Shown here piece by piece: positions 27,476 through 35,204 of a DNA stretch of 64,000 bases. Source of the stretch: CAVTJL01 sp963752325. Its GTDB lineage: Bacteria > Pseudomonadota > Alphaproteobacteria > Geminicoccales > Geminicoccaceae. The stretch lies in NCBI GenBank assembly GCA_963752325.1, contig CAVVXU010000022.1, forward strand, positions 124,001-188,000, given 5' to 3'. Position 1 is the first letter of the stretch. Each line of letters begins with the position of its first letter. The notes below the pieces were generated by a model. The model was not told where the DNA came from. It did no database searches and saw only the letters and a program-made list of their open reading frames with translations. The translations under genes were made by a program, and so were the position numbers.

Positions 27476-28069
27476 ATGCCCAGCCCCTACCCGGCCCGTT
27501 CCCCCGCCTCAATGCCCGGCGCCCGCAATGTGCGGCTCGCCCGAAGGCTCGCCGGCGGCATGACGCCCGCCGAGGTCGCCAGGCACGAGGGGACGAGCGA
27601 GGCCGAGCTTCTTTCACTCATCGAGGACGAGAAGTTCCAGGAGCACGTCGCCTACTACCGGCTCGAGGCCGAGCTGCCCGAGGACGAGCGCGAAGAGCTT
27701 CTGATCAGGACGGCGCTCGCCGGCCTCCAGCACCTCGCCGACATGGGCGACACCAAAGCTCTTTTGTTCCTTACCTACGAGGCCAATCGCGGCCGGCACC
27801 CGGAAAACCGGCTGCGCCGCCTCGCGACGCGCACGACCGATCGCCGTCCCGAGCTGCGTGCCGGGGACGAGATCGGCGCGGAGCCGGCCGAGCCCGTCGC
27901 CGCCGAGCTTGTTTCGGACCTTGTCGCCTTCGCCCGGAACAACCCGGACGTGGCCGACTGGATCCTCCGCTATGCCGAGAGCCGCCAGGCCACGCTGGGA
28001 GAGAGCGGGGCCGGGGCGGTGGAGGAGCAAGCGAGGAGAGTGAAAGAAGAGAAGCTCAGCAAAGGATAG
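27476..28069 (+). CDS. Uncharacterised protein with helix-turn-helix-like N-terminus
   Basis: 197 residues. RNVRLARRLAGGMTPAEVARHEGTS (about 16-40; only partly quoted motif: GMTPAEVARHEGTSEAEL) looks like a helix-turn-helix as in terminase small subunits or transposase heads. Then come acidic and leucine-rich helices (AELPEDEREELLIRTALAGLQHLADM), an HPENRLRRLATR segment and a lysine-rich end VKEEKLSKG. No precise family is recognised and no phage genes adjoin. Whether it binds DNA is inference. It is bordered by an AT-rich promoter and a block of palindromic repeats. Confidence 0.6.
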   Translation: MPSPYPARSPASMPGARNVRLARRLAGGMTPAEVARHEGTSEAELLSLIEDEKFQEHVAYYRLEAELPEDEREELLIRTALAGLQHLADMGDTKALLFLTYEANRGRHPENRLRRLATRTTDRRPELRAGDEIGAEPAEPVAAELVSDLVAFARNNPDVADWILRYAESRQATLGESGAGAVEEQARRVKEEKLSKG

Positions 28070-28593
28070 CCAAAAGAAGGGCGCGCCGACCCCACCCTCT
28101 CTGGTCATCCCCCGACTTGATCGGGGGATCAACGGGCAGGGGTGACGCGACGCCAGCGTGGCCAGCCTCAAGCAGTTGGCCCCCCGGTCGAGCCGTGGGG
28201 CGAGGACGAAGAGGCGTGTCCACGGCGTCCCGGCTTTCTTGTCACCGCCCGGCGTGACCGGGCAGTCAGGTGGCGGGGAGCAGGCGACTCCTGTCCCGTC
28301 GCGCCGCTGCACCTGATCCCCCGGTCACGCCGTGGGATGACGGAAGGGGTCTGGCCCGCGCCACCCCGTCCTTCCTCCTGTCACCCTCGTGCCCCGACAC
28401 GAGGGTCCGTGACACGTCCTGGCCCACCCCCGCGAGGCTAGGCACGGAACCCGCGTCGATCGCCCGAGGATGACAGAAACCGGGCTTGGCCGGCGTCGTG
28501 CGATGCCTGGGGCGCGGGCGGCTTGCGCAGCCGGCGGGATTGGGCTTGATGCCCCGCAAGAGCCGATCTCGTCCCGACGAAGGAATGCCGCCC
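28070..28593. repeat. Intergenic block of short dispersed palindromes
   Basis: A non-coding stretch of about 500 bases holds several copies of a degenerate element built on TCATCC/GGATGA and complementary G/C runs. Examples: GTCATCCCCCGACTTGATCG with its mirror GGGGGATC (28104-28130), CACCGCCCGGCGTGACCGGG (28243-28262), GATCCCCCGGTCACGCCGTG followed by GGATGACG (28315-28342), CACCCTCGTGCCCCGACACG with AGGG (28382-28405) and GAGGATGACAG (28464-28474). They resemble dispersed REP-like units that fold into hairpins. No gene is supported here. Confidence 0.6.
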
Positions 28594-30138
28594 ATGGCAG
28601 CCAGCGACGCCACCACCATCCGTGACCTCCTCGCACGCGGCGCGGACGCGGATCCGGCGCTCCTGGCACCGGAGCGGCCGACGCTGAGCTTCTCGGGCCT
28701 GCGGGCCCACATCGACGCGACGGTCGGCAAGCTCAACAGCCTGGGCATCGGCCGCAACGACCGCGTGGCCATCGTCCTGCCGAACGGTCCCGAGATGGCC
28801 TCGGCCTTCATCAGCGTCGCCTGCGGCGCCACGACGGCACCCCTCAACGCCGCCTACCGCTCGGAAGAGCTCGACTTTTATCTCGGCGACCTCCGGGCGA
28901 AGGCGCTGATCGTCGGCGAGAACGAGGACGGGCCATCCGTCGAGGCCGCCCGTCGTCACGGCGCCTCGGTCCTGCGCCTGCGCTTCGCGCCGACCGACCC
29001 GGCGGGCAGCTTCACGCTCGAGGCCGAGGATTCCGGCAGTGCTGCGGCACAGGCCCCTGGCCCAGCCCAGGCGGATGACGTGGCGCTGGTCCTCCACACC
29101 TCCGGCACCACGTCGCGGCCCAAGATCGTGCCGCTCGCCCAGACGAACCTCGTGGCCTCGGCCCGCCACATCGGCGCCACGCTGGCGCTGACGCCGGAGG
29201 ATCGCTGCGTCAACATCATGCCGCTCTTCCATATCCACGGCCTCATCGCCGCGGTCCTCTCCTCGCTCGCGGCCGGCGCCTCGGTGTGCTGCACCCCCGG
29301 CTTCAACGCGCTGCGCTTCTTCGCCTGGCTCGATGCGATCAAGCCCACCTGGTACACGGCCGTGCCGACCATGCATCAGGCGATCCTCGCACGCGCCGAC
29401 CGCAACCAGGCGAGCGTCGAGGCGGCGCGTCTGCGCTTCATCCGCTCGAGCTCGTCCTCGCTGCCGCCGCAGGTCATGCAGGCGCTGGAGATGACCTTCC
29501 GCTGTCCGGTCATCGAGAGCTACGGCATGACCGAGGCGACGCACCAGATGGCGAGCAACCCCCTGCCGCCGGCACCGCGCAAGCCCGGCTCGGTTGGCCT
29601 CGGCGCCGGACCGCAGGTCCGCGTCGCCGATCAGGCCGACCATCTGCTCGGGCCCGAGGTCGAGGGCGAGGTCGTGATCTCGGGGCCGAACGTCACCAAG
29701 GGCTACGAGGCCAACCCCGAGGCCAACGAAAAAGGCTTCTTCACGGCCGAGGGCCTGCGCTGGTTCCGTACCGGCGACCAGGGCCAGATCGATGCCGATG
29801 GCTATCTGCGTCTCACCGGCCGGCTCAAGGAGCTCATCAACCGCGGCGGCGAGAAGATCTCGCCGCTCGAGGTGGACGACGTCCTGATGGACCATCCGGC
29901 CATCCAGCAATGCGTGACCTTCGCCATGCCCCACGAGAAGCTGGGCGAGGAGGTGGCGGCAGCCGTGGTCCTGCGCGAGGGCCAGACCGCCGGCGAGCGC
30001 GAGATCCGCGACTTCGCAGCCACCCGGCTGGCCGACTTCAAGGTCCCGCGCAAGGTCCTCATCCTCGACGAGATCCCCAAGGGGGCCACCGGAAAGCTGC
30101 AGCGCATCGGCCTCGCCCAGAAGCTGGGGCTCGGCTGA
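28594..30138 (+). CDS. Acyl-CoA synthetase (AMP-forming), oxalyl-CoA synthetase-like
   Basis: 514-residue ANL-superfamily ligase. The ATP loop is LHTSGTTSRPK near 168-178; the acyl pocket follows in NIMPLFHIHGL and WYTAVPTMHQ; ESYGMTEA is near 311; RTGDQG and GRLKELINRGGEKISP mark the hinge, and PKGATGKLQR gives the catalytic lysine. PLFHIHGL and WYTAVPTMHQ resemble Pcs60/AAE3 oxalate-CoA ligases, but this substrate is only suggested. The ATG at 28594 has AAGGA nine bases upstream; 28585 is an alternative. The next gene starts immediately after its stop. Confidence 0.88.
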   Translation: MAASDATTIRDLLARGADADPALLAPERPTLSFSGLRAHIDATVGKLNSLGIGRNDRVAIVLPNGPEMASAFISVACGATTAPLNAAYRSEELDFYLGDLRAKALIVGENEDGPSVEAARRHGASVLRLRFAPTDPAGSFTLEAEDSGSAAAQAPGPAQADDVALVLHTSGTTSRPKIVPLAQTNLVASARHIGATLALTPEDRCVNIMPLFHIHGLIAAVLSSLAAGASVCCTPGFNALRFFAWLDAIKPTWYTAVPTMHQAILARADRNQASVEAARLRFIRSSSSSLPPQVMQALEMTFRCPVIESYGMTEATHQMASNPLPPAPRKPGSVGLGAGPQVRVADQADHLLGPEVEGEVVISGPNVTKGYEANPEANEKGFFTAEGLRWFRTGDQGQIDADGYLRLTGRLKELINRGGEKISPLEVDDVLMDHPAIQQCVTFAMPHEKLGEEVAAAVVLREGQTAGEREIRDFAATRLADFKVPRKVLILDEIPKGATGKLQRIGLAQKLGLG

Positions 30139-31120
30139 ATGAGGATCTGCGTCTACGGGGCGGGCGCCATCGGCGGCCTTCTGGGCGCCCGTCTCGCGGC
30201 GGCAGGCGCGGAGGTGAGCCTCATCGCCCGGGGGCCGCACCTTGCCGCGATGCGCGAGCGCGGGCTCGAGCTCCGGACGCCCGAGGGCTCGATCCTCACG
30301 CATCCCCGAGCCACCAGCGATGCCGCGGAGCTGGGGCCCCAGGACTATGTGATCGTGGCACTCAAGGCGCATTCCGTGCCCGCTGCCGTGCCGGCCATGC
30401 AACCCCTGCTGGGCCCCGAGACCGCGGTCGTCATGGCCACCAACGGCGTGCCCTGGTGGTACTTCTACAAGCTGGCGGGCCCGTTCGAGGGCCGGCGCAT
30501 CGAGAGCGTCGATCCGGGCGGTGCCCAGTGGGACGGGCTGGGCCCCGAGCGTGCGATCGGCTGCGTGGTCTACCCGGCCGTCGAGGTGCCGGAGCCGGGC
30601 GTCAATCCAGCTCGTGGAGGGTGACCGCTTCAGCCTGGGCGAGCCGTCGGGCGAGCGTACGGACAGGGTGCAGAAGCTGGCCGACCTGCTCATCGCCGCC
30701 GGGCTCAAGGCGCCCGTGCGGCCCCGCATCCGCGACGAGATCTGGGTCAAGCTCTGGGGCAATCTCAGCTTCAACCCGATCAGCGCGCTGACCGGGGCGA
30801 CCCTCGAGAGGATCGCGGGCGATCCCGGCACCCGGGCAGTCGTGCGCGCGATGATGGTCGAGGCGCAGGAGATCGGCATGCGGCTGGGCGTGCGCTTCGG
30901 GGTCGACGTCGACAAGCGGATCGACGGCGCCGGTGCCATCGGCGCCCACAAGACCTCGATGCTCCAGGATCTCGAGCGCGGGCGGCCGATGGAGATCGAT
31001 GCCCTGGTGACCGCGATCCACGAGCTTGGCGGCATCGTCGGGGTGCCGACGCCCACCATCGACATGGTTCTGGCGCTCGTCCGTCTTCGCGCCCGCACGG
31101 CAGGCTGCTATCCGGGCTAG
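30139..31120 (+). CDS. 2-dehydropantoate 2-reductase-like protein (one frameshift)
   Basis: About 327 residues of the ApbA/PanE family. The NADPH loop ICVYGAGAIGGLLGARLA is at the N-terminus, VALKAHSV and ATNGVPWW follow, and the catalytic Lys lies in WVKLWGNLSFNP, followed by NPISALTGAT and AHKTSMLQDLERGRPMEID. The frame slips near 30603: removing one A from GTCAATCC joins EVPEPGV to IQLVEGDRF. It begins directly after the acyl-CoA synthetase stop, so both are co-transcribed. It may make pantoate, but the operon context also permits another 2-oxoacid reductase. Confidence 0.87.
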
Positions 31121-31153
31121 CTTGCCGCCTGGGAGCCGAACGCCCGCCCCCGA

Positions 31154-31188
31154 GAAACAAAGAGCGCCCCGACCAGAGGTCGGAGCGC
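31154..31188 (-). terminator. Factor-independent terminator, minus strand
   Basis: On the minus strand GCGCTCCGACC and GGTCGGGGCGC (31188-31164) pair at 10 of 11 positions around TCT, followed by TCTTTGTTTC. No annotated minus-strand gene precedes it closely, so it may end an unannotated RNA transcribed from about 31420 leftwards. Confidence 0.65.
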
Positions 31189-31419
31189 CGAGCTGCGGGG
31201 GAAACTTGCGCGACGGTTCACGTCGCTTCAGAAAAACTGTGGCGGCCAGCGCTCAGTTCAAGCCCGATCGCGGGCAGGCAGTTGGTCAAACTGTCGCACC
31301 CCCTGCCCCGACCCTCGCGATGAAGGTTCCCCAAAGGGAGGTCGGTGTGACGCCGGTCACAGCGGTCCGTGCAACGGACGGCTATTCAGTGTCCTTGCCT
31401 CCCTGACTTGTGAGTTGTC
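31189..31419. other. Unassigned segment between two outward-facing terminators (candidate small RNA)
   Basis: About 230 bases with no convincing gene, flanked by a minus-strand terminator on the left and a plus-strand terminator on the right. A 28-codon plus frame (31321-31406, MKVPQREVGVTPV...) lacks a strong ribosome site. The arrangement suggests a short non-coding RNA on one strand, or 3' untranslated DNA of the panE-like transcript. No TPP riboswitch, 6S RNA, RNase P or tmRNA signature is visible. Confidence 0.4.
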
Positions 31420-31421
31420 TG

Positions 31422-31454
31422 CGCCGGGCCCCTCGGGGTCCGGCGGCTTTTTTT
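31422..31454 (+). terminator. Factor-independent terminator, plus strand
   Basis: CGCCGGGCCCC (31422-31432) pairs with GGGTCCGGCG (31436-31445) apart from one bulge, loop TCG, followed by GC and seven T residues (31448-31454). It ends transcription entering from the left and separates the acyl-CoA synthetase/reductase operon from the ThDP enzyme gene. Confidence 0.85.
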
Positions 31455-31529
31455 CAGGGCCGGACCGGCATCACTGGTGGCATGCACCCGCTGTGCTATG
31501 GACCCTGCGCCAACAGCGGGAGATGGCGG

Positions 31530-33083
31530 GTGGCGACGGCTGCGGAACGCGCGATCGACACGGCACTGGCGAGCGGCCTCGAGCTTTGCCTCGCCAATCC
31601 GGGCACGACGGAAATCCCCCTCGTGCAGGCCCTCGAGACCAGGCCCGCCATGCGCGCGGTGCTGGCGTTGCATGAGAACGTCTGCACCGGCGCTGCCGAT
31701 GGCTATGCGCGGATCGCCGGCAAGCCCGCCCTCACCCTCGTTCACCTCGGCCCCGGGCTCGCGAACGGCACGAGCAACCTGCACAACGCCCGACGCGCCA
31801 ACAGCCCGGTCGTCAACCTCGTCGGCGAGCACGCGACCTGGCACATCAGCGCCGACGCGCCGCTCACCATGGACATCGACGGGCTTGCAGGCACCTTCTC
31901 ACGCTGGATCGGCCGGATCATCGACCCCGACGAGGTCGGCCGCCTCATGGCCGAGGCCATTGCCGGCGCCATGGGCGGCGGCGGCGGTGTGGCCACCCTG
32001 ATCTTCCCGCACGACCTCCAGATGGCGGCGAGCGAGGCCACGATCGTGGCGCCTGCCCTTGCCACCCTGCCTCCGGTCGAGAAGAGCCAGGTCGAGCGGG
32101 CCGCGGCACTGCTCCGCGACAACCGGCCGGCCGCGCTCTTCCTCGGTGGGCGCGCGCTCTTCGGCGAAGGCCTGCGGCTGGCGGGGCGGATCGCCCAAAA
32201 GACGGGCTGCGCGCTTCTGAGCGAGGTCGCCTTTGCGCGGCTCGAGGCCGGGGTGGGCCTGCCGCCCTTGCAGCGCCTGCCCTATCTTCCCGAGGCCGCG
32301 AAGGCCGAGCTCGACCGCCATCAGGCCGTCGTCGGCATCGGCGCCAAGCTGCCCGTCTCCTTCTTCGGCTGGCCCGGCCATCCCAACCGCTATCTCGAAG
32401 GCCGCGACGACGTGGCGTGGCTTGCCGATCGCAGCGGCGACGCCCTGGCGGCGCTCGAGGCGCTCGCCGACGCGCTCGATGCGCGTGAGGACTACCGTCC
32501 GACTGCCCTGGACCCGCTCTCCCTGCCCACGGGCCCGCTCGACGCCGTCAAGACGGGGACCGTGCTCGCCGCCCTGCAGCCGGAGGGCGCCATCGTCGTG
32601 CCGACGGCCGTGACCAGCAGCTTTCCCTATGGCCGGGTCTCGGGAAGGGCCCGGCCGCACACGCAGCTGGCGCTCACCGGCGGCGCCATCGGCGAGGGGC
32701 CGGCGCTCGCCACCGGCGCTGCCCTGGCGGCGCCCGACCGCAAGATCATCAACCTTCAGGCCGACGGCAGCGCCGCCTACGCGGTCCAGGCGTTCTGGAC
32801 CCAGGCACGCGAGGGCCTCGACGTCACGACCATCATCTGCTCCAACCGGTCCTACGAGATCTTGAGGGTCGAGCTCCAGCGCGCAGGCGTGCCGGCGCCG
32901 GGCCCGGTCGCGTCCAGCCTGACCGACCTCGGCCGGCCGCCGATCGACTGGCCCTGCGTGGCCAAGGGCTTCGGTGTGCCGGGAGAGCGGGTCGAGACGG
33001 CCGAGGCGCTGGCGACGGCGTTGGAAAGAAGCCTCGCCGAGCGCGGCCCCCGACTGATCGAGGCCGTGTTCGCCGGCGGCTAG
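31530..33083 (+). CDS. Thiamine-diphosphate-dependent enzyme, acetolactate synthase large subunit-like
   Basis: 517 residues with three ThDP-family domains: N-terminal pyrimidine domain (CLANPGTTEIPLV, catalytic Glu in ALHENVCTGAADGYAR, HLGPGLANG), a central domain, and a C-terminal cofactor domain (LTGGAIGEGPALATGAALA, then NLQADGSAAYAVQAFW with GDG replaced by ADG, and NRSYEILRVE). Members are filed as acetolactate synthase-like or benzoylformate decarboxylase-like and mostly lack proven substrates. The GTG at 31530 follows GGGAG and gives the usual length; an ATG at 31482 is also in frame. No small regulatory subunit gene adjoins. Confidence 0.85.
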   Translation: MATAAERAIDTALASGLELCLANPGTTEIPLVQALETRPAMRAVLALHENVCTGAADGYARIAGKPALTLVHLGPGLANGTSNLHNARRANSPVVNLVGEHATWHISADAPLTMDIDGLAGTFSRWIGRIIDPDEVGRLMAEAIAGAMGGGGGVATLIFPHDLQMAASEATIVAPALATLPPVEKSQVERAAALLRDNRPAALFLGGRALFGEGLRLAGRIAQKTGCALLSEVAFARLEAGVGLPPLQRLPYLPEAAKAELDRHQAVVGIGAKLPVSFFGWPGHPNRYLEGRDDVAWLADRSGDALAALEALADALDAREDYRPTALDPLSLPTGPLDAVKTGTVLAALQPEGAIVVPTAVTSSFPYGRVSGRARPHTQLALTGGAIGEGPALATGAALAAPDRKIINLQADGSAAYAVQAFWTQAREGLDVTTIICSNRSYEILRVELQRAGVPAPGPVASSLTDLGRPPIDWPCVAKGFGVPGERVETAEALATALERSLAERGPRLIEAVFAGG

Positions 33084-33177
33084 GCCGCCGGCCCGGGAGG
33101 CTAAGACGCGAAGCATAGCCAAGGCGGCACGAGAGTCCTGGGCGGTCCTTCCCGGGGCCACGCGCGGGCTCTGCTAT

Positions 33178-34023
33178 GTGATCCTCGCAGCACTTGCCGC
33201 CTCGTCGATGAACGGCCTGATCCGCTTCCTGTCGAGCGACCTGCACGGCTTCGAGATCGCTTTTTTCCGCAACGTCTTCGGGGTCTTCGTGCTGATGCCG
33301 CTCGTGCTGCGCGCCGGCGTCCGCTCTCTCGCGACCACGAAGCTCCACCTCCACGCGCTGCGTGGCGTGCTCAACGCGATCACGATGCTCTCGTTCTTCG
33401 TCGCCGTCGGCCTCACGCCACTCGCCACGGTGGCGGCGCTGGGCTTCACCTCACCGCTGTTCACCACCCTCTTCGCGGCGCTGGTGCTCCGCGAGACCGT
33501 GGGGCCGCGCCGGGTCATCGGGCTCGCCATCGGCCTCGTCGGCGCGCTCGTCATCCTCCGCCCCGGCATCATCACCGTCGGTCTGGGCGAGATCCTGCTG
33601 CTCGTCTCGTCCATCGTCTGGGCCGCAGCACTCATCGACATCAAGATCCTGGCGCGCACCGAGACGAGCCTCACGACCACCGTCTACGGCGGCTTCTTCC
33701 TGATCCCGATCACCTTCGTGGCGGCCCTCTTCGTCTGGCACTGGCCCGAGCCACACGAGATCCTCATCCTGCTGGCCGTGGGCGCGCTCGGCAGCATCGG
33801 CCAGGTCGCCGTGGCGCAGGCCTTCCACGAGGCCGAGGCGGCGCAGGTGATGCCGGGCGACTTCACCAAGCTGCTCTTCGGCTCGCTCATCGGCTTCTTC
33901 TTCTTCGCCGAGCGGCCTGATCTCTGGACTCTCGTCGGCGGCTCGATGGTCTTCGGCAGCGTCGTCTACATCGCCTACCGCGATGCCCGCCAGCACCCGA
34001 CCGCCCGGCTGCACAGCCGCTGA
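33178..34023 (+). CDS. EamA-family (DMT) transporter
   Basis: 281 residues with nine to ten membrane helices arranged as two EamA repeats. Visible: FRNVFGVFVLMPLV, LRGVLNAITMLSFFVAVGLTPLATVAALGFTSPLFT-type helices of the first repeat (about 55-95), RRVIGLAIGLVGALVILRPG, and in the second repeat GQVAVAQAFHEAEAAQVMP and FAERPDLWTLVGG. Drug/metabolite exporters of this kind have unknown substrates. GTG 33178 is the first plausible start; the frame is open further upstream and the first helix could begin earlier at a non-standard start. Confidence 0.85.
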   Translation: MILAALAASSMNGLIRFLSSDLHGFEIAFFRNVFGVFVLMPLVLRAGVRSLATTKLHLHALRGVLNAITMLSFFVAVGLTPLATVAALGFTSPLFTTLFAALVLRETVGPRRVIGLAIGLVGALVILRPGIITVGLGEILLLVSSIVWAAALIDIKILARTETSLTTTVYGGFFLIPITFVAALFVWHWPEPHEILILLAVGALGSIGQVAVAQAFHEAEAAQVMPGDFTKLLFGSLIGFFFFAERPDLWTLVGGSMVFGSVVYIAYRDARQHPTARLHSR

Positions 34024-34048
34024 CTGGCCGCAGGCAGGGCAGATCGCT

Positions 34049-34571
34049 ATGGTGCCGGTCATGAATGATCGACCCATGAGCGCCGAGCGGCACCGCACCG
34101 GCGACAGCGAGGCGCACGATCACGCGCATTGCGTCGACGTGGCGCTCGGCCGGGCGGACAGGCTGTGCGAGGGACGGGGTGTGCGCCTCACCGAGCTGCG
34201 TCGCCGCGTGCTCGAGCTCGTCTGGCAGAGCCATGCCCCCGTCGGGGCCTACGAGATCATGGAGCGGCTCGCCGCCGAACGAGGCCGCGTGGGGCCACCC
34301 ACCGTCTACCGCGCGCTCGACTTCCTGGCCGAGCAGGGGCTGGTCCATCGCCTGGACAGCCTGAACGCCTTCATCGGCTGCAGCGCGCCTGCCGAGGGCC
34401 ACAAGGCCTACTTTCTGATCTGCCGGCGCCTGCCGCACCGTCATCGAGCTGGACGACAGCGCCGTGGCCAAGGCGCTCGGCGAGGCGGCGGCGCGTGCCG
34501 GCTTCACGATCGAGAGCGAGACCGTGGAGCTGGCCGGGCTCTGTGCCCGATGCCGGGGCGCCGCGTCCTGA
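34049..34571 (+). CDS. zur: Fur-family zinc regulator Zur (one frameshift)
   Basis: About 173 residues. N-terminal HDHAHC is a metal-binding patch typical of Zur. The winged helix covers GVRLTELRRRVLELVWQSHAPVGAYEIME and GPPTVYRALDFLAEQGLVHRL. Near 34430 one extra C shifts the frame: removing it restores a CxxC site in LICRRCC-like sequence, TVIELDDSAVAKAL, and the second pair CARC near the stop at 34569-34571. It represses zinc uptake when zinc is bound. Its 3' end overlaps ubiX by 22 bases. ATG 34049 has GGGCAG upstream; 34061 and 34076 are alternatives. Confidence 0.85.
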
Positions 34572-35173
34572 GCGGGCCGGGCGCCGCGGCCGGGCGACGG
34601 CGGCTCGTCGTCGGGATCTCCGGCGCCTCGGGCGTGATCTACGGCGTGCGGGCGCTGGAGCTTCTCGCGGCCGCAGGCATCGAGACCCATCTCGTGCTGA
34701 CCCGACCGGCAGCGCTCACCATCGGCTACGAGCTCGAGCGGCCGATCGACGAGATCAAGGCGCTGGCCACCGTCGTCCATCCGGTGGCGGACGTCGGCGC
34801 CGCGATCGCGAGCGGCAGCTTCCACACCGAGGGCATGCTCGTTGCCCCCTGCTCGGTCGGCACGCTCGCCGCGATAGCGAACGGCGTCTCCGACAATCTC
34901 CTGACCCGTGCAGCCGACGTCGTGCTCAAGGAGCGTCGGCGCCTCGTGCTCATGGTCCGCGAGGCGCCGCTGCACCTGGGCCACCTCCGCAACATGGTGG
35001 CGGCGACCGAGATCGGTGCCGTCATTCTGCCACCCGTGCCGGGCTTCTACGCCCGTCCCCAGACGATCGAGGAGATGGTCGACCATACGGTCGGTCGCGC
35101 CCTCGATCTCTTCGGCATCGAGACGCCGGGCGTCACGCGCTGGCGGGCGGCGGAGATGCCCGGGCCGGACTGA
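34550..35173 (+). CDS. ubiX: Flavin prenyltransferase UbiX
   Basis: 207-residue enzyme that attaches a dimethylallyl group to FMN to make prenylated FMN, the cofactor of UbiD decarboxylases. Hallmarks: VVGISGASGVIYGVRALE near 20-37, SGSFHTEGMLVAPCSVGTLAAIANGVSDNLLTRAADV-type central block (about 80-120), KERRRLVLMVREAPLH and LPPVPGFYARP. Length is usual. The ATG at 34550 overlaps the zur 3' end, so it should share that transcript. No ubiD is in the window. Confidence 0.95.
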   Translation: MPGRRVLSGPGAAAGRRRLVVGISGASGVIYGVRALELLAAAGIETHLVLTRPAALTIGYELERPIDEIKALATVVHPVADVGAAIASGSFHTEGMLVAPCSVGTLAAIANGVSDNLLTRAADVVLKERRRLVLMVREAPLHLGHLRNMVAATEIGAVILPPVPGFYARPQTIEEMVDHTVGRALDLFGIETPGVTRWRAAEMPGPD

Positions 35174-35204
35174 GGCCGGCCCGTGGTGGCCGCCGCCCGG
35201 ACGA

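Noticed and set aside
28438..31098. 886-codon minus-strand frame
   Set aside because: Antisense to the acyl-CoA synthetase and reductase genes, whose motifs are unmistakable; composition is typical of a shadow frame.
31321..31406. 28-codon plus-strand frame ending near the terminator
   Set aside because: No good ribosome site and no similarity; kept only as part of the unexplained segment.
31455..31529. Thiamine-pyrophosphate riboswitch before the ThDP enzyme gene
   Set aside because: The conserved CTGAGA and ACCTGATCTGGATAAT-type elements are absent.
31530..33083. Oxalyl-CoA decarboxylase identity for the ThDP enzyme
   Set aside because: Tempting next to an oxalyl-CoA-synthetase-like gene, but the ADP-binding and CoA-site features of Oxc are not seen and the sequence fits the acetolactate synthase-like group better.
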